Of a stretch of DNA of 64,000 nucleotides, positions 33,889-45,343 are shown in pieces. How positions within the stretch are numbered: the first letter of the stretch is position 1; each line of letters starts with the position of its first letter. The notes under the pieces were generated by a model that searched no databases, had not been told where the DNA came from, and worked only from the letters and a program-made list of their open reading frames with translations. The position numbers were made by a program, and so were the translations under genes. Source of the stretch: Guyanagaster necrorhizus (lineage: Eukaryota > Basidiomycota > Agaricomycetes > Agaricales > Physalacriaceae); contig NW_025064902.1 of assembly GCF_019112545.1 (NCBI RefSeq), positions 723,620-787,619 of the forward strand, read 5' to 3'.

Positions 33889-35208
33889 TTGACAACGCCA
33901 CCCCAACGCGGGGCTCCTACCGCCCAAACACCTGGCCTGGAAGACTTTCTCAAATACGGTTGGAACCAGACCTACACATCCGAAGCCTTGTACACTCACA
34001 TACAAGCTGCTTCTGATCTGCACCCGCTACTCGGCGCTCTAGCAGATTCCGGTCCCGCACCGATAGACCAACATGGTCCCTCCCTCTACATCAACAGCAA
34101 ATCAGACCAAATCGGATGCGACGATTACATCCCCTTTCTCTTCGCCCAACTCAAGGACCCCCACATCCCCGTCAACAGCATGAACATCTGGCGCCAAAAC
34201 TTCCTCGAGGCCAGAAACCTCCCCATCCTCATGAACGCGCTCTCCTCATTCCCCAACGTCTGCGTCCTGAATCCACACACTGTCAAATGCAACGAATCGC
34301 AGTTCATATCCCTCGTCGGGTCTTACCCCAATCTCCAGAACCTGGAGACGCAGGACATCGACATTCGGGAATACGAGTCGGCTAACAGCGCGCATGCGGA
34401 TCCCATGGAGGCCACTTCTGTCACCCCCAGGGAGATGAGCGACGGTCAGCAAGGACCAGAGATCCAGGGAATCTCCATATATGTCGATAACACCACCGGC
34501 TGGATCTTCCTCGATCTCTTTGCGAGCCGTCGCTCGCTCGTTGCATTGTGCAACCTGTCCAAGCTGACCCTCCGGCACCGTTCCCGTGTCATATGCAACG
34601 ACAATAACTTCGTTCGCCGGCTTTCCCATATCATCAGGCTCTGTCCCATCCTTTGGGAGATCTACATCGACAGTTTCAATATAAGCAAGTCCATGTGTGT
34701 CATAATCTTCTTTTGCATGCTGATACAAATTTTCTCCTCGTATATAGTCACCCCCCTCGAGCCTCTCAACCTCGGCACCGCCATCAACCACGTCTATGTC
34801 TTCCTCACTGACAAGAACTTTGAGACGAACATGACCGTCAACTGGTGGGCCTCTACTCCTCACCAGCTCAAGAGTCCGCGCCACCTTTCCAGGGTGACTA
34901 TCGAAATGGAGGTCGACATCGAAAACATTTCCCGTGCGAGTTGGAACAAGTTTCCAACAAAAGTTCCTCGTTGGGCTATGCTTGACGAAGCCCTTACTCG
35001 ACCTCAGCTCAAGGTAGACAAAGTTTCCCTGGTGATGTTTGAGTCTTTGCGAGTTCGGGAGGGATTCAGTATGAGTGCGTTTTCGACATGGCTCTCTATG
35101 GTGTGTCTGCCCAGGACAAAAGAAGTATGGAAGGAAGTTCTTGACTACACATTAGTGAAGAAAAGAAGATTTCCCTCGCATCCCAGTATGTATCCACTGA
35201 ACAATTAA
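33889..35208 (+). CDS. LRR-type protein, plus copy
   Basis: An open frame of about 439 codons, the longest in the window, ending TAA before 35209. The frame starts at TTG right after an acceptor-like CCCTAG (33883-33888), so it is an exon and the true start is probably upstream. Leucine-rich blocks are seen at ILMNALSSFPNVCVL, YPNLQNLET, LCNLSKLTLRHRS and RLCPILWEIYIDSFNIS. It is homologous to the relic at 30939-32137. At the place where the relic has an intron, this copy lacks a GT donor (AGCA then AGTCC), and the intron-like sequence reads through as CVIIFFCMLIQIFSSYI. So either a different splice is used or the intron is retained. The gene is convergent with the aldolase gene at 35313. Confidence 0.6.
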   Translation: MTTPPQRGAPTAQTPGLEDFLKYGWNQTYTSEALYTHIQAASDLHPLLGALADSGPAPIDQHGPSLYINSKSDQIGCDDYIPFLFAQLKDPHIPVNSMNIWRQNFLEARNLPILMNALSSFPNVCVLNPHTVKCNESQFISLVGSYPNLQNLETQDIDIREYESANSAHADPMEATSVTPREMSDGQQGPEIQGISIYVDNTTGWIFLDLFASRRSLVALCNLSKLTLRHRSRVICNDNNFVRRLSHIIRLCPILWEIYIDSFNISKSMCVIIFFCMLIQIFSSYIVTPLEPLNLGTAINHVYVFLTDKNFETNMTVNWWASTPHQLKSPRHLSRVTIEMEVDIENISRASWNKFPTKVPRWAMLDEALTRPQLKVDKVSLVMFESLRVREGFSMSAFSTWLSMVCLPRTKEVWKEVLDYTLVKKRRFPSHPSMYPLNN

Positions 35209-35312
35209 ACGCTACCGCTCTCTCATATAATTTGCTTTGCTCGTAGCTTTGTTGTTGTTTTGACATGTATGAACTGTATCTAGTATATGGAACTCAATGA
35301 TTACAAAGAATG

Positions 35313-36438
35313 TTACTCTTTCAAGTACACGAAGGAATTCTGCTCCTCACTCTCCAAGAAAGCAAACTCCATTTGGCCGCTGAACCATCCCGCAGTCTTA
35401 TTTCCAACCTTTGAGCCTGTCTCTGCAGCCTGTTCAGACGAAATCTTCACCTTCTTCCCTGCAGCATCGGCAAGGAGCTGAACTTGACATGCCTTCTCCA
35501 GAGAAATGTAAAACCATACGGCCGCTTCGATCATATCAGAAGCAACAAGCAGACTGTGATTCTGGCAATACATCAGCTTTCACTGAGTAGGATATCATGA
35601 TATTTGCTGTATCTGGAGTATAGCTGCCTATGACACCACTGATGAGCATTCCATATTGGAGATTAAATAGTGTCCCCGACCTTTTATGATCCCAATGCTT
35701 TAGCAATCGTATCCCCTTCTTCAATGTCAAATACAATGCCTCTGTAATCCGTGTACACCGCATGATCCTACTTCTGCATCAGCACCAACACCGATCACAA
35801 AATGGATCAACCTACATTATAAAATGTGTAACTATCCTGCGAAATCATATCCAGTGGCTTTCCCAGTGCACTGAAGGCCTTTCCATAAAGGGAATGCGAA
35901 TGTGCTGCGCATATAATATCAGGCCTGGCTGCATGGATCTTAGAATGGATAAGAAATGCCGCAGTGTTCAACAGGTATTTCCCAGCTTGCAATATCTTTC
36001 CCTCAAAGTGAACTAGAAGGAGGTCCTCCAGCTGGATGAGCTTGAAGTGGAGACCCTGAGATCCATCAGACAGTCAAAGGCAGTAGAGCTTGACGAGCAC
36101 CAGTACCCATGGATTGGCCCAGAAACATTCCGTCTCAATTGCATCCTGGAAAAGGCGGGTTGGTGAGTAAACATGCAGAAATGAATGAATGTACATACCC
36201 TAGCTTTGACATGCCCTGCAATTTCTTCATCATAGCCTCGGTTTCCTGGTAAGCTGGTCATCATTTCTGTTGTTATGCAGTAGTTGAAGGTGCTCATACC
36301 AAATGTCCTCAGAGCTTGTGCCAATCTTAACTTGCACCATGCCCTTTCCTGAAGCTTGTCCTCAAAAATGTGCGGTTTGAGTCCGCTGGCTATGGTAGCT
36401 GCTAGTATGGCACAGGCATTGACTTTCATGGTTGACAT
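35313..36438 (-). pseudogene. Class II aldolase/adducin-domain protein, one in-frame stop
   Basis: Six exons (36438-36300, 36245-36199, 36145-36107, 36055-35816, 35767-35681, 35576-35313) join with GT...AG introns to 816 bp, exactly 272 codons. Family landmarks: FEDKLQERAWCKLRLAQALR, GYDEEIAGHVKAR, FWANPW with GLHFKLIQLEDLLLV, PDIICAAHSHSLYGKAFS (the His-x-His that binds the metal), DHAVYTDYRGIVFD, CQNHSLLV and SLEKACQVQLLADA, with GWFSGQ near the end. The family includes metal-dependent aldolases and epimerases; the substrate cannot be read here. The only defect is TAA at 35684-35686 after IAKALGS, just before the last intron, where the family normally has a short Pro/Lys-containing link. 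It is either a young pseudogene or truncated before the metal-site His of QNH. ATG at 36438 opens exon 1. Confidence 0.8.
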
Positions 36439-36609
36439 TGGGAAAGAAGAGTGAGAAAGAACCGAATATGTGAGATTGACTGTTTTATGATGTCAACAGA
36501 TTTGCTTCGGGGTCTTCTGTGGCCCGCTTGAAGCACGTGATTGTCGGACCATCATTTTCATGAATGTAGTGACTGGTCCTTTGGTAATGGGTCTGTCCAA
36601 CCGAAATAG

Positions 36610-38694
36610 TGTGTCCACACACTGTTGACACTGGGTGAATTAAGATAGACAGCATTTCTGAGTATCCAGATGACCATCAAAGTTTCTTCAAAGTTCGAGT
36701 CTTGAAGTGACTTCTTGCAAGCTGTTGACTGCAAGCTTCAATTCTTGACAGACCCCCTTATACCTCTGCAACAGTAAAATTCACTGTGCAACATTGGACA
36801 GGGACCACCCATTGAACTGGTTTGAATTGAAAAAGAGACTGTATCCAGACTGACAAGAAAACAGGAAATGATGTGTGCCACTGGATCATGGCAATGGGTT
36901 GCATTGTACTTGTGAACCTTGAAAGTCAATGATCAACAACCAGCATTTATAAATGCGAAGAGAGCAAAGAAAGGAACATACTCTGCCATTTCACTGTCCT
37001 CACGATGATCATGATAACCCCCAACCAAGCACCTACATCCAACCTGTGGATGTTCACCCCAGAGCTGCATCCCTCTGAAGAGAGTAAAACCTGGATCTAT
37101 GCTGGAACATCTCCACCTATCCCAACATGTAGTTAGCCTATGCTGGAGGATGCTATCGCTGCTGGTAGAAAAAAGCCAGAGGTGAAGAAGATTGCCCCAA
37201 AGAAGGCAGCCAGATTTTGCAGCATAAAGGCAAAGAAGGTGATACCAGAACCAGATATAGTTGTGGGCTCACTGGTGGGTGTGATTTGATAAACTAGATC
37301 ATTATCATTGATGAACATACTCATGCAATTCCCCCTTGGGGACCCTGCCATGCTGCAGGGCATATTTCAACATATTGCTGTGGTCACTACTGATAAATTC
37401 AATTCCCCACTGCAATTGTGGTTGTGAGCCCTGGTACAGAGTAATATGCACACTTGTTTAACCAAGTGGAGGGTGAGAGTACCGAGATATATGCATAAGC
37501 AGTAGTATTGAAAGAGCCAATTGAGACTTCAGTGGAACACTGGCATCTCAAAGTCAGAAATGTGAAAAGGAATTCTGCCTATATGAACATGCATCGATAA
37601 TGGCAATACCAGTTGAGGCATTGCTGTTCACTTGCCTCTCCTCATTGTGACTGAAGCTCTCCATCCTAGTCATTGGTTATCATTTTCCTTTTCATATGTG
37701 AAGTTGTGCCAGTCCAAGGTCGGGAACCTTTTTTCAAGTGGGAAAGACATGCTCCTGCTTCCTATTTATTGAGTCCTATAGGATAAATAAGAGACCCTGC
37801 ATGTTTCTCCAGATTTCCTTGACCTACCAGGGATTGGCAATTCCAAAATTAGGCGAATATACTGCCAATATGTTATCATTGAACATCATTGTGGCCTGGT
37901 AAAATCCAGTTCACAGCCACCTGTCATGGGCACTTGGTCTGTAAATTGGGATGATATTCAGCAGAATGCTAACCACTAAAAATTTCAGGGCATTTTGACT
38001 GTCATGGGGTGAAAATTGCTCTGCTGTTCATTCCAGGATGCAATTTCTTGGCTCATAGGCTTGTAACAACATCTAATTACTATGTCTTGCATGCTAGTCT
38101 TGTTCCCTTCTTGATGACTCTTAATCCTAACAGGAGATAAAATCACTTGGAAACCAGATCACATACCTAACCTCCATTCTGATAGATGCATTAACAGACA
38201 TAATGTGACACTCATCATTTACTTTTTCACTATGCAGCTTTGAAATTCAGAGAAGTTGCCTTATCTTGACTCCCATAAGGCTTTAGAGATGTGAGCATTC
38301 AGACACTTTTTCTCAAGATTCTTTCTAACCACAAATACAGGAAACCTCTGCCCTTGATCTCATGTCTGCTTGATCTTATTCTTCTGTCATTGCAGAAGTG
38401 TGTTCAGACCAGCAACACTCAAAACGAAGCTAATATGAATGATTCATCAGGCAATCAAAGCACCTGGTATGTAATCTTCAGCTGCATTGTGACAGTCTTC
38501 ACTTGCACCTCAGTCGCCATGCATCTAAACATTCCAGGTCCTGATCTCAAATCTCACAGATGGGCTTTCATAGGGCTCCACCAACTGATGCTCATGCTCA
38601 TAGCTATCACTGTTCCTGAAGTTATAATCATATGGGCCTTCCATCAATGGATGGTTGTGATAATAATATATAAATGTATGTGCGACATGGTATT
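36610..38694. other. Mostly CpG-poor stretch without genes
   Basis: Left edge of the long transposon block. A 138-codon frame at 38291-38707 runs into the copia LTR and has hydrophobic stretches but no known domain. The minus frame 37363-37133 has a hydrophobic segment. Neither is convincing. Confidence 0.35.
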
Positions 38695-38897
38695 TGTTGC
38701 AGGATGACACAAGTATCTGATGTCAACCTTATATAAGCATAGACAGTTTTGTCCTGAGTCAATAGTCAATTGCCTTTAAGCAATTGACTGTCATACTCAG
38801 GTAAGTAGTAGTCATATGTACCTCAGCCTTTAAGCAATTGACCATCATGCTCAGTCTGGCCTATTATCCACTGTGTGAAAGTAACCTGCCTGCAACA
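38695..38897 (+). repeat. 5' LTR of copia element
   Basis: 203 bp, TGTTGCAGG...CTGCAACA. It has a TATATAAG box and a perfect 9 bp stem GTCAATTGC/GCAATTGAC. It is 54 bp longer than the 3' LTR because a 28 bp segment around CCTTTAAGCAATTGAC occurs twice. Confidence 0.9.
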
Positions 38898-38909
38898 GGT
38901 TATGGGCCC
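38898..38909 (+). promoter_or_regulatory. Primer binding site for half of initiator Met-tRNA
   Basis: GGTTATGGGCCC directly follows the 5' LTR. Its reverse complement GGGCCCATAACC is the anticodon arm of eukaryotic initiator tRNA-Met, including the CAT anticodon. Drosophila copia primes with such an internal tRNA cut rather than the 3' end. Confidence 0.8.
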
Positions 38910-39011
38910 TGCACTTTAAGGCCTACTTCATTTTTTTCTTCACATCTTGCTTGTGCCCTGCTATCTCTCCATCAGTCATTTCACTACTGAAACAATATCA
39001 CCACATACATC

Positions 39012-39960
39012 ATGCCATCCTTTGACATGATCAAAAAAGGCTTCAACAACCTAAATGCCTCCAATTATGGTGAGTGGGAAGAAAACATGTCAGCCCTACT
39101 CAAAACTTGCCATGAATACCTTATCACCATTGGCTGTGACTCTTAACTGGAGTTTGCAGACCCCAAGAAGCCAACATTCCAGGAGAAGAAGGACTGGAAG
39201 GAGACTCAGATATCAGCTGCTAGCACAATCTACCTCTGCCTTGATGATCCAGAGAGGATGTGAGACACATTAAAGGCACACCATCAGCAAAGAAAACCGG
39301 TGACTCGATTTGTAGCCTATGATAGCTTCTTCAATCTCAAGAAGGAGACAGAAGAATCACTTCCAGACCTTGCCAGTTGGAGCACTCAAATCATGAGTTG
39401 TATCCATGCTCTGCATCCTGCTCATTTTGGCCTCCAGCAGTTAGAAGAAGAGCTTCTTGTTATGGCCCTGATTTGTGCACTTCCTCAGCCTGAATTTGGA
39501 AACTTCATCACATCACTATTCCTTCTCTCTGATAAACTCACTCTTGAAGGACTCTGCACTGCATTTCACAATGAAGAAAACAATCAGAAGCTGTGTGCTG
39601 GTGATCCAGCAGTCTCTGTCACTCTCAAAGTCACACCTTTCCATTCAGCCATGAATCTGGCTACCAATACCACTGCAAAATGTGGATGGTGCCTTTGCAA
39701 GAATCATGCAGAAGAAGAATGTATAACCAAGAAGCTCTCACTTAAAGAGGACCATGAAAATGCTGCTGACCATACTGCTGGAAAGCATCATTACAAGGAG
39801 GCTGGAAAGAAGGATTTGGAAGCTGCTAACTCTGCTGAGACAAAGGAGAAGACTGCTAGCCAAGCAAGTACTGATCTATCATCACCTGCTGTGTCTCATT
39901 GGAATACCAATACAGGTGCTTCTCATCATGTGACCCCTCACCAACAATGGTTCTGACTCT
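39012..39960 (+). pseudogene. copia gag and protease region
   Basis: From ATG at 39012 (MPSFDMIKKGFNNLN...NYGEWEENM), the capsid-like gag frame is broken by stops near 39145 and 39260 but continues openly from 39300 to 39956. A perfect zinc knuckle C-x2-C-x4-H-x4-C lies at 39681-39722 and would bind RNA. The protease active site is changed: NTGAS stands where D-S/T-G-A is needed (about 39908-39922), so the enzyme would be dead. Confidence 0.82.
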
Positions 39961-40070
39961 ATGCTCCACATGTCATTCCCATTCATCTTGCAGACAATTC
40001 AGTCATCTATTCAGCAGGGATTGGGTCAGTAGTATTAGAGCCAGAGATTCAGAGGGAGAAAGGCTCAGCA

Positions 40071-41200
40071 GTGGAACTTCTTGACACATTACATGTACCA
40101 GCATTGAAAAGGAATCTCTTATCACCCTATCATCTTACATGGGAAAAGGGATTTAAGATCTCAATCACTGGATCAGATGTCACTTTCAGCCAGGGTGAAA
40201 AGATTCAATTCACAGCAACTGTAAACAAGAGCAATATCAGCTATGTCAATGCTACCACACATTTGTTCTTAAAATCAACCACTATCATTGCAAACTCAAG
40301 CTCTACAAGTACCTGCCAGATGGACAACACACTTTGGCACAGATGTTGCTGTCATCAAAACATGGACACTATATGGCACATGCATACAAAGCAGCTAGTA
40401 ACTGGAATGAAGCAAGAGTCAGGTCCTCCAACTGATCCTATCTACATACCATGCCTCACTGGCAAACAGCATTGCCACAATGTTCCTTGTGGCCCCTCAG
40501 AGTGGAAGCAACACCTTCTTGAGTGAGTATACAGTGATATCAAAGGTCCAATGCCTGTTGCAACTTCAGAGAGCTATCATTACTGGATAACATTCATCTG
40601 CAGTGCATCTGACACTTGGGCTGTTGCACCTCTGAAGTATAAAAGTGATGCCTTTAATGCCTTTAAGCAGTTCAAAGCATATGCAGAGAATACCCATCCA
40701 GGACTCAAAATCATTGAGTTTCAGGAAGACAAAGATGGTGAATATATGGGGAAGGAGTTTGTTGACTTCTGTGCTGAGCATGAGATCAAAAGGCAACATA
40801 CTGAACTCAATGAACCATACCAGAATGGCACAGCAGAACGAGCCAACCACACAATTGCAGAGGCCATCACTGCTATGCTAAATGAGTCACATCTCCCACC
40901 ATCATTTTGGAACCTCACTCTCTGAGTATTCATTCATGTCTGAAATTGCATCCCCACAGATCCTCTTCCAAACACCACACCCTTCACAGAATAGGACCCA
41001 AATCACTGAAAACCAGATATATTCCATTTTCATGTGTTTGGATGCCTTGCATATGTGCTAGTATAAAAAAAAGGACATTGAGCATTAGAGTCACACACTC
41101 AAAAATATATCTTTGTTGGGTATCCAGAGGGAGTAAAAGGCTGGCTATTCTGGAACCTCTCTACACAGCAGTTCATCACCTCCAGCCATGCTGTATTTGA
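40071..41200 (+). pseudogene. copia integrase region
   Basis: A GAG-pre-integrase block (LWHRCCCHQNM, about 40333) carries the His of the zinc-binding site, with CLTG later. The DDE core follows: YSDIKGPMP, then DKDGEYMGKEFVDFC, then PYQNGTAERANHTIAEA. These give the expected acidic residues for strand transfer. Frames are interrupted at about 40525, 40925 and 41000. The sequence continues into a Ser/Pro-rich linker that is cut at 41492 by the nested repeat. Confidence 0.85.
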
Positions 41201-41492
41201 TGAGTGTGTATTTCCTAGAAATCACAGAAATATTATAAATCCTCTTGGTGACAATACATCTCCCACAAACAGACATAACAGCACAGATACTGCTATACCT
41301 GATGCAACAATGCCTCATCAAGGGGAAGAGAACATACCTACTGATAAGCCATCTCTGCCATCTGAGCAACTCTCATCATTGCCATCCTCACCAGCTCTGT
41401 CCACTCTATCAAATATGCAAACACCTCCAGGATCACCTCTTACTCCACTATCAAGTCTTCTGACATCTCCTACACCCTCTTCACCACCTTCA

Positions 41493-43299
41493 TGTTGACA
41501 CACCCTCTCCATGTTCAGGCATGTAAAATTGCAAAAATTGCAAATACATGGACTGCATTCCAGGCCAGTAAGCATGTAACTGAAAATGGAACTAGAGCAC
41601 ACAGAAACCTAGCCATCATAATGCTAAACTGAAGTAACAATAAGCAGAGTGCATGGCCTAGTAACAGACTAATACCAGAGGGGTTAGGCTGCATGTGAGG
41701 TCCCAGCACTTGGCCCTAAATGTGCCAATACTATTACAAGAGGACATGCTAAAAATAAAAAGACTATGATTGAAATATGATTGGTAATCCTGATCACATT
41801 GATCAATGATGCACTGATGGAACATGCTTTAGAACAGGGAACTGAGACCCAAAGAAAGGTATCTGAATAATGGGGTGCTGAACAGAGAAATAACATGATG
41901 GCAACAAAGGAATAGATAGATGAATACTACCATCAGAGATGAATAGCATATGTACTGCTCAGAGACTTGCATGCATACTTACCATGCCTTAGCATGCTTA
42001 ACATAGCGAGAGACTCTGCATCATACTGCAGTATGACATATACCATATTGGGTAGGTTAATTAATGCATGTCAGGCCAGAAGTGGTGCATTTTATGAGCC
42101 AGAGGGAATGTTGAGACACTGGAGAAGAGAAAATAACTATTGTGACTGACTCCAGACATGAGAGATAACTCCTGGGGTCCAGAACAGTTTACCACAGTCA
42201 GAGATGTGTCACCAAGGCAAGAAGAAAGTGAGCAGACTGGGCTAGGCCAGCTAGCTGAGGTCAGCTAGTGGGGAAACATTGTGCAGTCCTGGCCCAGAAG
42301 AGAATAAGCATGGCAACTGTGATATGCATGCAAATAATACCCACAGGATCCAGCATAGAGTCCTGCACTTTGAAGATACCATAGTAGGATTGTATTAGTA
42401 AGTACCACAGTAGAGTATTTAAATATGGTATTGTATGAGTAGAGATCAAGTTTCTGACCTCCCACAGTTGTGGTGTATTAGGCACAGAAAGCCTTGCACT
42501 CTAAGCTCTGGGTTTGTGTTAGTAACTTTGGGTGAGAGAATAAACATACTATTGAACATCCTTGAGAGAGCTGTGAGAACTAAGCGAGGCATCAAAGCTT
42601 GTGAAGGACTTAAGCCCAGTTTGATAAGAGATTTTAGATTGCACTCTAACCTGAGAATAAGAGAGCAGTGTCTGAAGGGCATCATCTTGAGTTTTTGAAG
42701 TATTTGTGACGCATGGTGCTACAGGTGGCAGAGGTTCAAACCCTTTGGTCTGTTGGACGGTGTTTTATTGGGTTTTGTGTCTCTGGATCGCATAGGTTTG
42801 AATCCTGTGGGTCTATGATCGGTTTGGAAACTTGTGGACAGAGATCTGTGCTCTTTGGCACTTGTGGACGTGTTTGTGATTGGTTTTTGCTTAGAGCATG
42901 AAGCTTTGAGTCGTGTATTGTGTGTGTTAGAGATTTTGAGGTGATCTGAGCTGTGCTTAGGACTTTTTGGAGAGTTTTGTGAGAGTGTTTCAATGTATTG
43001 TATTGAGCTGCAGTACCTTTGCCTTGAGGCCCAGCAACACCTGTTGCCACCTCTTGTTCTGATAAAACAAAAAGCTTTGAGACCTAGAGAGACCTCAGAC
43101 TGTTGTAAGCACGCTATTACTGTTCGCATGCTGTGATCTCATTAAAGAAGACAATTATATTTGTTGATTGCTACTTTTATCGCATTATAATCCCCCCATG
43201 AACTAAGAGTTTTGTGTGTGTGTTGGTGTGAGTGTGATCAGTGGATAATGCTCTGCTGTATCCGTTTTCACCTTGCATGCACTCAGATCCTCTTCAACA
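41493..43299 (-). mobile_element. TGTTGA-ended repeat family, copy 4, nested in copia
   Basis: 1807 bp, plus-strand ends TGTTGACACACC and CTCTTCAACA. Copia coding sequence resumes at 43300, so the repeat inserted into the older element. Its length and many positions match copy 5 (54115-55920, 1806 bp). It keeps more CpG than the other copies at its 5' end, for example in ATCGCATAGG and GACGTG. Flanks CTTCA and TCCTC do not form a clear duplication. Confidence 0.75.
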
Positions 43300-45180
43300 T
43301 CCTCAGGCATGCTTCGAGCCACAATACAACTCCAAAGGTCTTATAATTCTATCTCCAAACACTGGACATGGTTTTCACTGTAAACATTCTGGCACCAATG
43401 CAATGAACTCACCAGACTCAGATAAACCCATTTCTGATCCCATTGATGAAACCACTGCTGAGCCAGAGCTTACTGAGACAGATGTTGTCACAGGAATGAT
43501 CTTTGTATTGCATGATGATGACTATATCACATATACAGAAGCTCTTGAGCTTGCATTTCAGACAGCAGTAGAGATGGCAAACCAAGCATCTGCACCCAAT
43601 GATGAACCAAAGACACTTGCAGATGCAATGACTAAGCCAGGAGAGAAAAGTGAAAAATGGTATGAGGCAGCTCAGCAGGAATTGAATGCACTGCAGGAGA
43701 GTGGCACCTTTGAGCTTGTGAAGCTCCCCCTAGGGCGAAAGGCTATAGGTGGAAAATAGGTCTTTAAAGTGAAGCATAACCCTGATGGATCCATTGAATG
43801 CTACAAGGCATGCTATGTTGCAAAAGGGTACTCACAGCAGCCAGGTTTTGACTACACTGAAACCTTCTCTCCTACTCCAAAATGGGCAGCCATCTGAACA
43901 GTCCTCACTCTTGCTGCACTTGAGGACCTAGAGCTCTGGAGTGTGGACATCTCATCAGTGTTTCTGAATGGTGATCTAAAAGAGGAGGTATACCTTCAAC
44001 AACCAGAGGGATTCGAGACAAAGGACAAGAGCTGGATGCTTCATCTCTTCAAGTCCATCTATGGACTGAAGCAGGCTGGGCATGAATGGCACAAAAAGCT
44101 CCACAGCACTATGACCAAGATGGGCTTTGACAGAGTATGCTGTGAACACAGTGTATGGGTGTACAAGAGAGATGATACTCAGATTATTGTTCCAGTGTTT
44201 GTCAATGATGTAACAATTGCCACAAAGTCTATGGAGTCTGCATAATATGTTGTCAATGATCTTAAGAAGCACTTTAAACTTCATGATCTAGGTCCAACTT
44301 CATTCCTCCTTGGTGTCAAAATACACAGAGACCATCTAAACCAAACACTCACACTCTCTCAACCACAGTACATTCAAAAAATCCTAAAACATACTAGAAT
44401 GTCTGACTGTAACAGTGTCAGTACTCCTCTTGATCCACACACTAAGCTATTCAACTCAATGTCTCCTGCTACTCCAGAGGAATGGGAAACCATGTAGCAC
44501 ATCCCATATCTCCAGATCCTTGGCTCTGTAGCATTCCTGGCCATCACCACTCATCCTGACATAGCTTTTGCAGTCAGTGTCCTATCATGTTTCAGCAAAA
44601 ACTCTGGATTGAGGCATTGGGAGGCCCTGAAATGCCTCCTCAGATACATAAAGGAAATAATTGACCTAAAATTGACATATTCACCTGATGCTACAAACCT
44701 AGACCTGTTCAAAATGTACACAGATGCAGATCATAGTGGAAACCCAGACAATGGGTGCTCGACCTCAGGATATGTTGTCAAGATGGGCACAGGTGCAGTC
44801 AGCTGGATGAGCCAGCTACAATCTATAGTAACCTTATCGACCACAGAGGCTGAATATGTGGCTGCCATCTCTGCTGGACAGGAAATTCTGTGGCTGTGAA
44901 ATCTGTTCACAGAATTTAGCTTCCATCATCTGTTGCCATCTCCACTGCTGATTGACAACCAGTCTGCTCTCTCTGTTGCTCACAATCCTGATCATCATGG
45001 TCATGTCAAACATCTTGACCTCCACTTCTACTGGTTATGAGATGAGGTTGAGCATAGGCACATACATATTGAACATCTTTGCACAGAAGATATGCCTGCT
45101 GACATTTTCACAAAGGCCTTAGAAAAGGAGAAGATGACTCACATGATCAGGCTGTTGGGTCTTGAACTCTGAGAAGTATT
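43300..45180 (+). pseudogene. copia reverse transcriptase and RNase H region
   Basis: The frame resumes after the nested repeat. RT landmarks: PKTLADAM, EKWYEAAQQELNAL, then YSQQPGFDYTETFSP, DISSVFLNGDLKEEVYLQQP, YGLKQAGHEW and FVNDVTIAT, where the catalytic YVDD has become FVND. RNase H landmarks: YTDADHSGNPDNGCSTSGYV, LSTTEAEYVAA, DNQSALS and ADIFTKAL. Stops occur at 43757, about 43896, 44243, 44496 and 44897. It clearly belongs with the left half. Confidence 0.9.
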
Positions 45181-45185
45181 GTGTC

Positions 45186-45343
45186 GAGGGAGAGTGTTGC
45201 AGGATGACACAAGTACCTGATGTCAACCTTATATAAGCATAGACAGTTTTGTCCTGAGTCAACAGTCAATTGTCTTTAAGCAATTGACTGTCATACTCAG
45301 TCTGGCCTATTATCCACTGTGTGAAAGTAATCTGCCTGCAACA
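45186..45343 (+). repeat. Polypurine tract and 3' LTR of copia element
   Basis: GAGGGAGAG (45186-45194) precedes the 149 bp LTR at 45195-45343, which starts TGTTGCAGG and ends CTGCAACA. It matches the 5' LTR except for the missing 54 bp and several transitions. Confidence 0.9.

Larger units (their letters stand above)
38695..45343 (+). mobile_element. Ty1/copia retrotransposon, complete ends, nested insertion
   Basis: LTRs at 38695-38897 and 45195-45343 bound gag and pol in the copia order protease, integrase, reverse transcriptase, RNase H. Removing the 1807 bp nested repeat (41493-43299) leaves about 4.84 kb, normal for copia. Many stops and frameshifts make it inactive. The flanks, GTATT left and GGCAG right, do not match, so the target duplication is lost or the element is recombinant. 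Confidence 0.9.

Noticed and set aside
33889..33891. TTG at 33889 as the start codon of the LRR gene
   Set aside because: A CCCTAG acceptor lies immediately before it, and eukaryotic nuclear genes rarely start at TTG; an upstream exon is more likely.
38291..38707. 138-codon frame as a membrane protein gene
   Set aside because: It runs into the copia LTR and lies in CpG-poor DNA; hydrophobic runs arise easily in this T-rich sequence.
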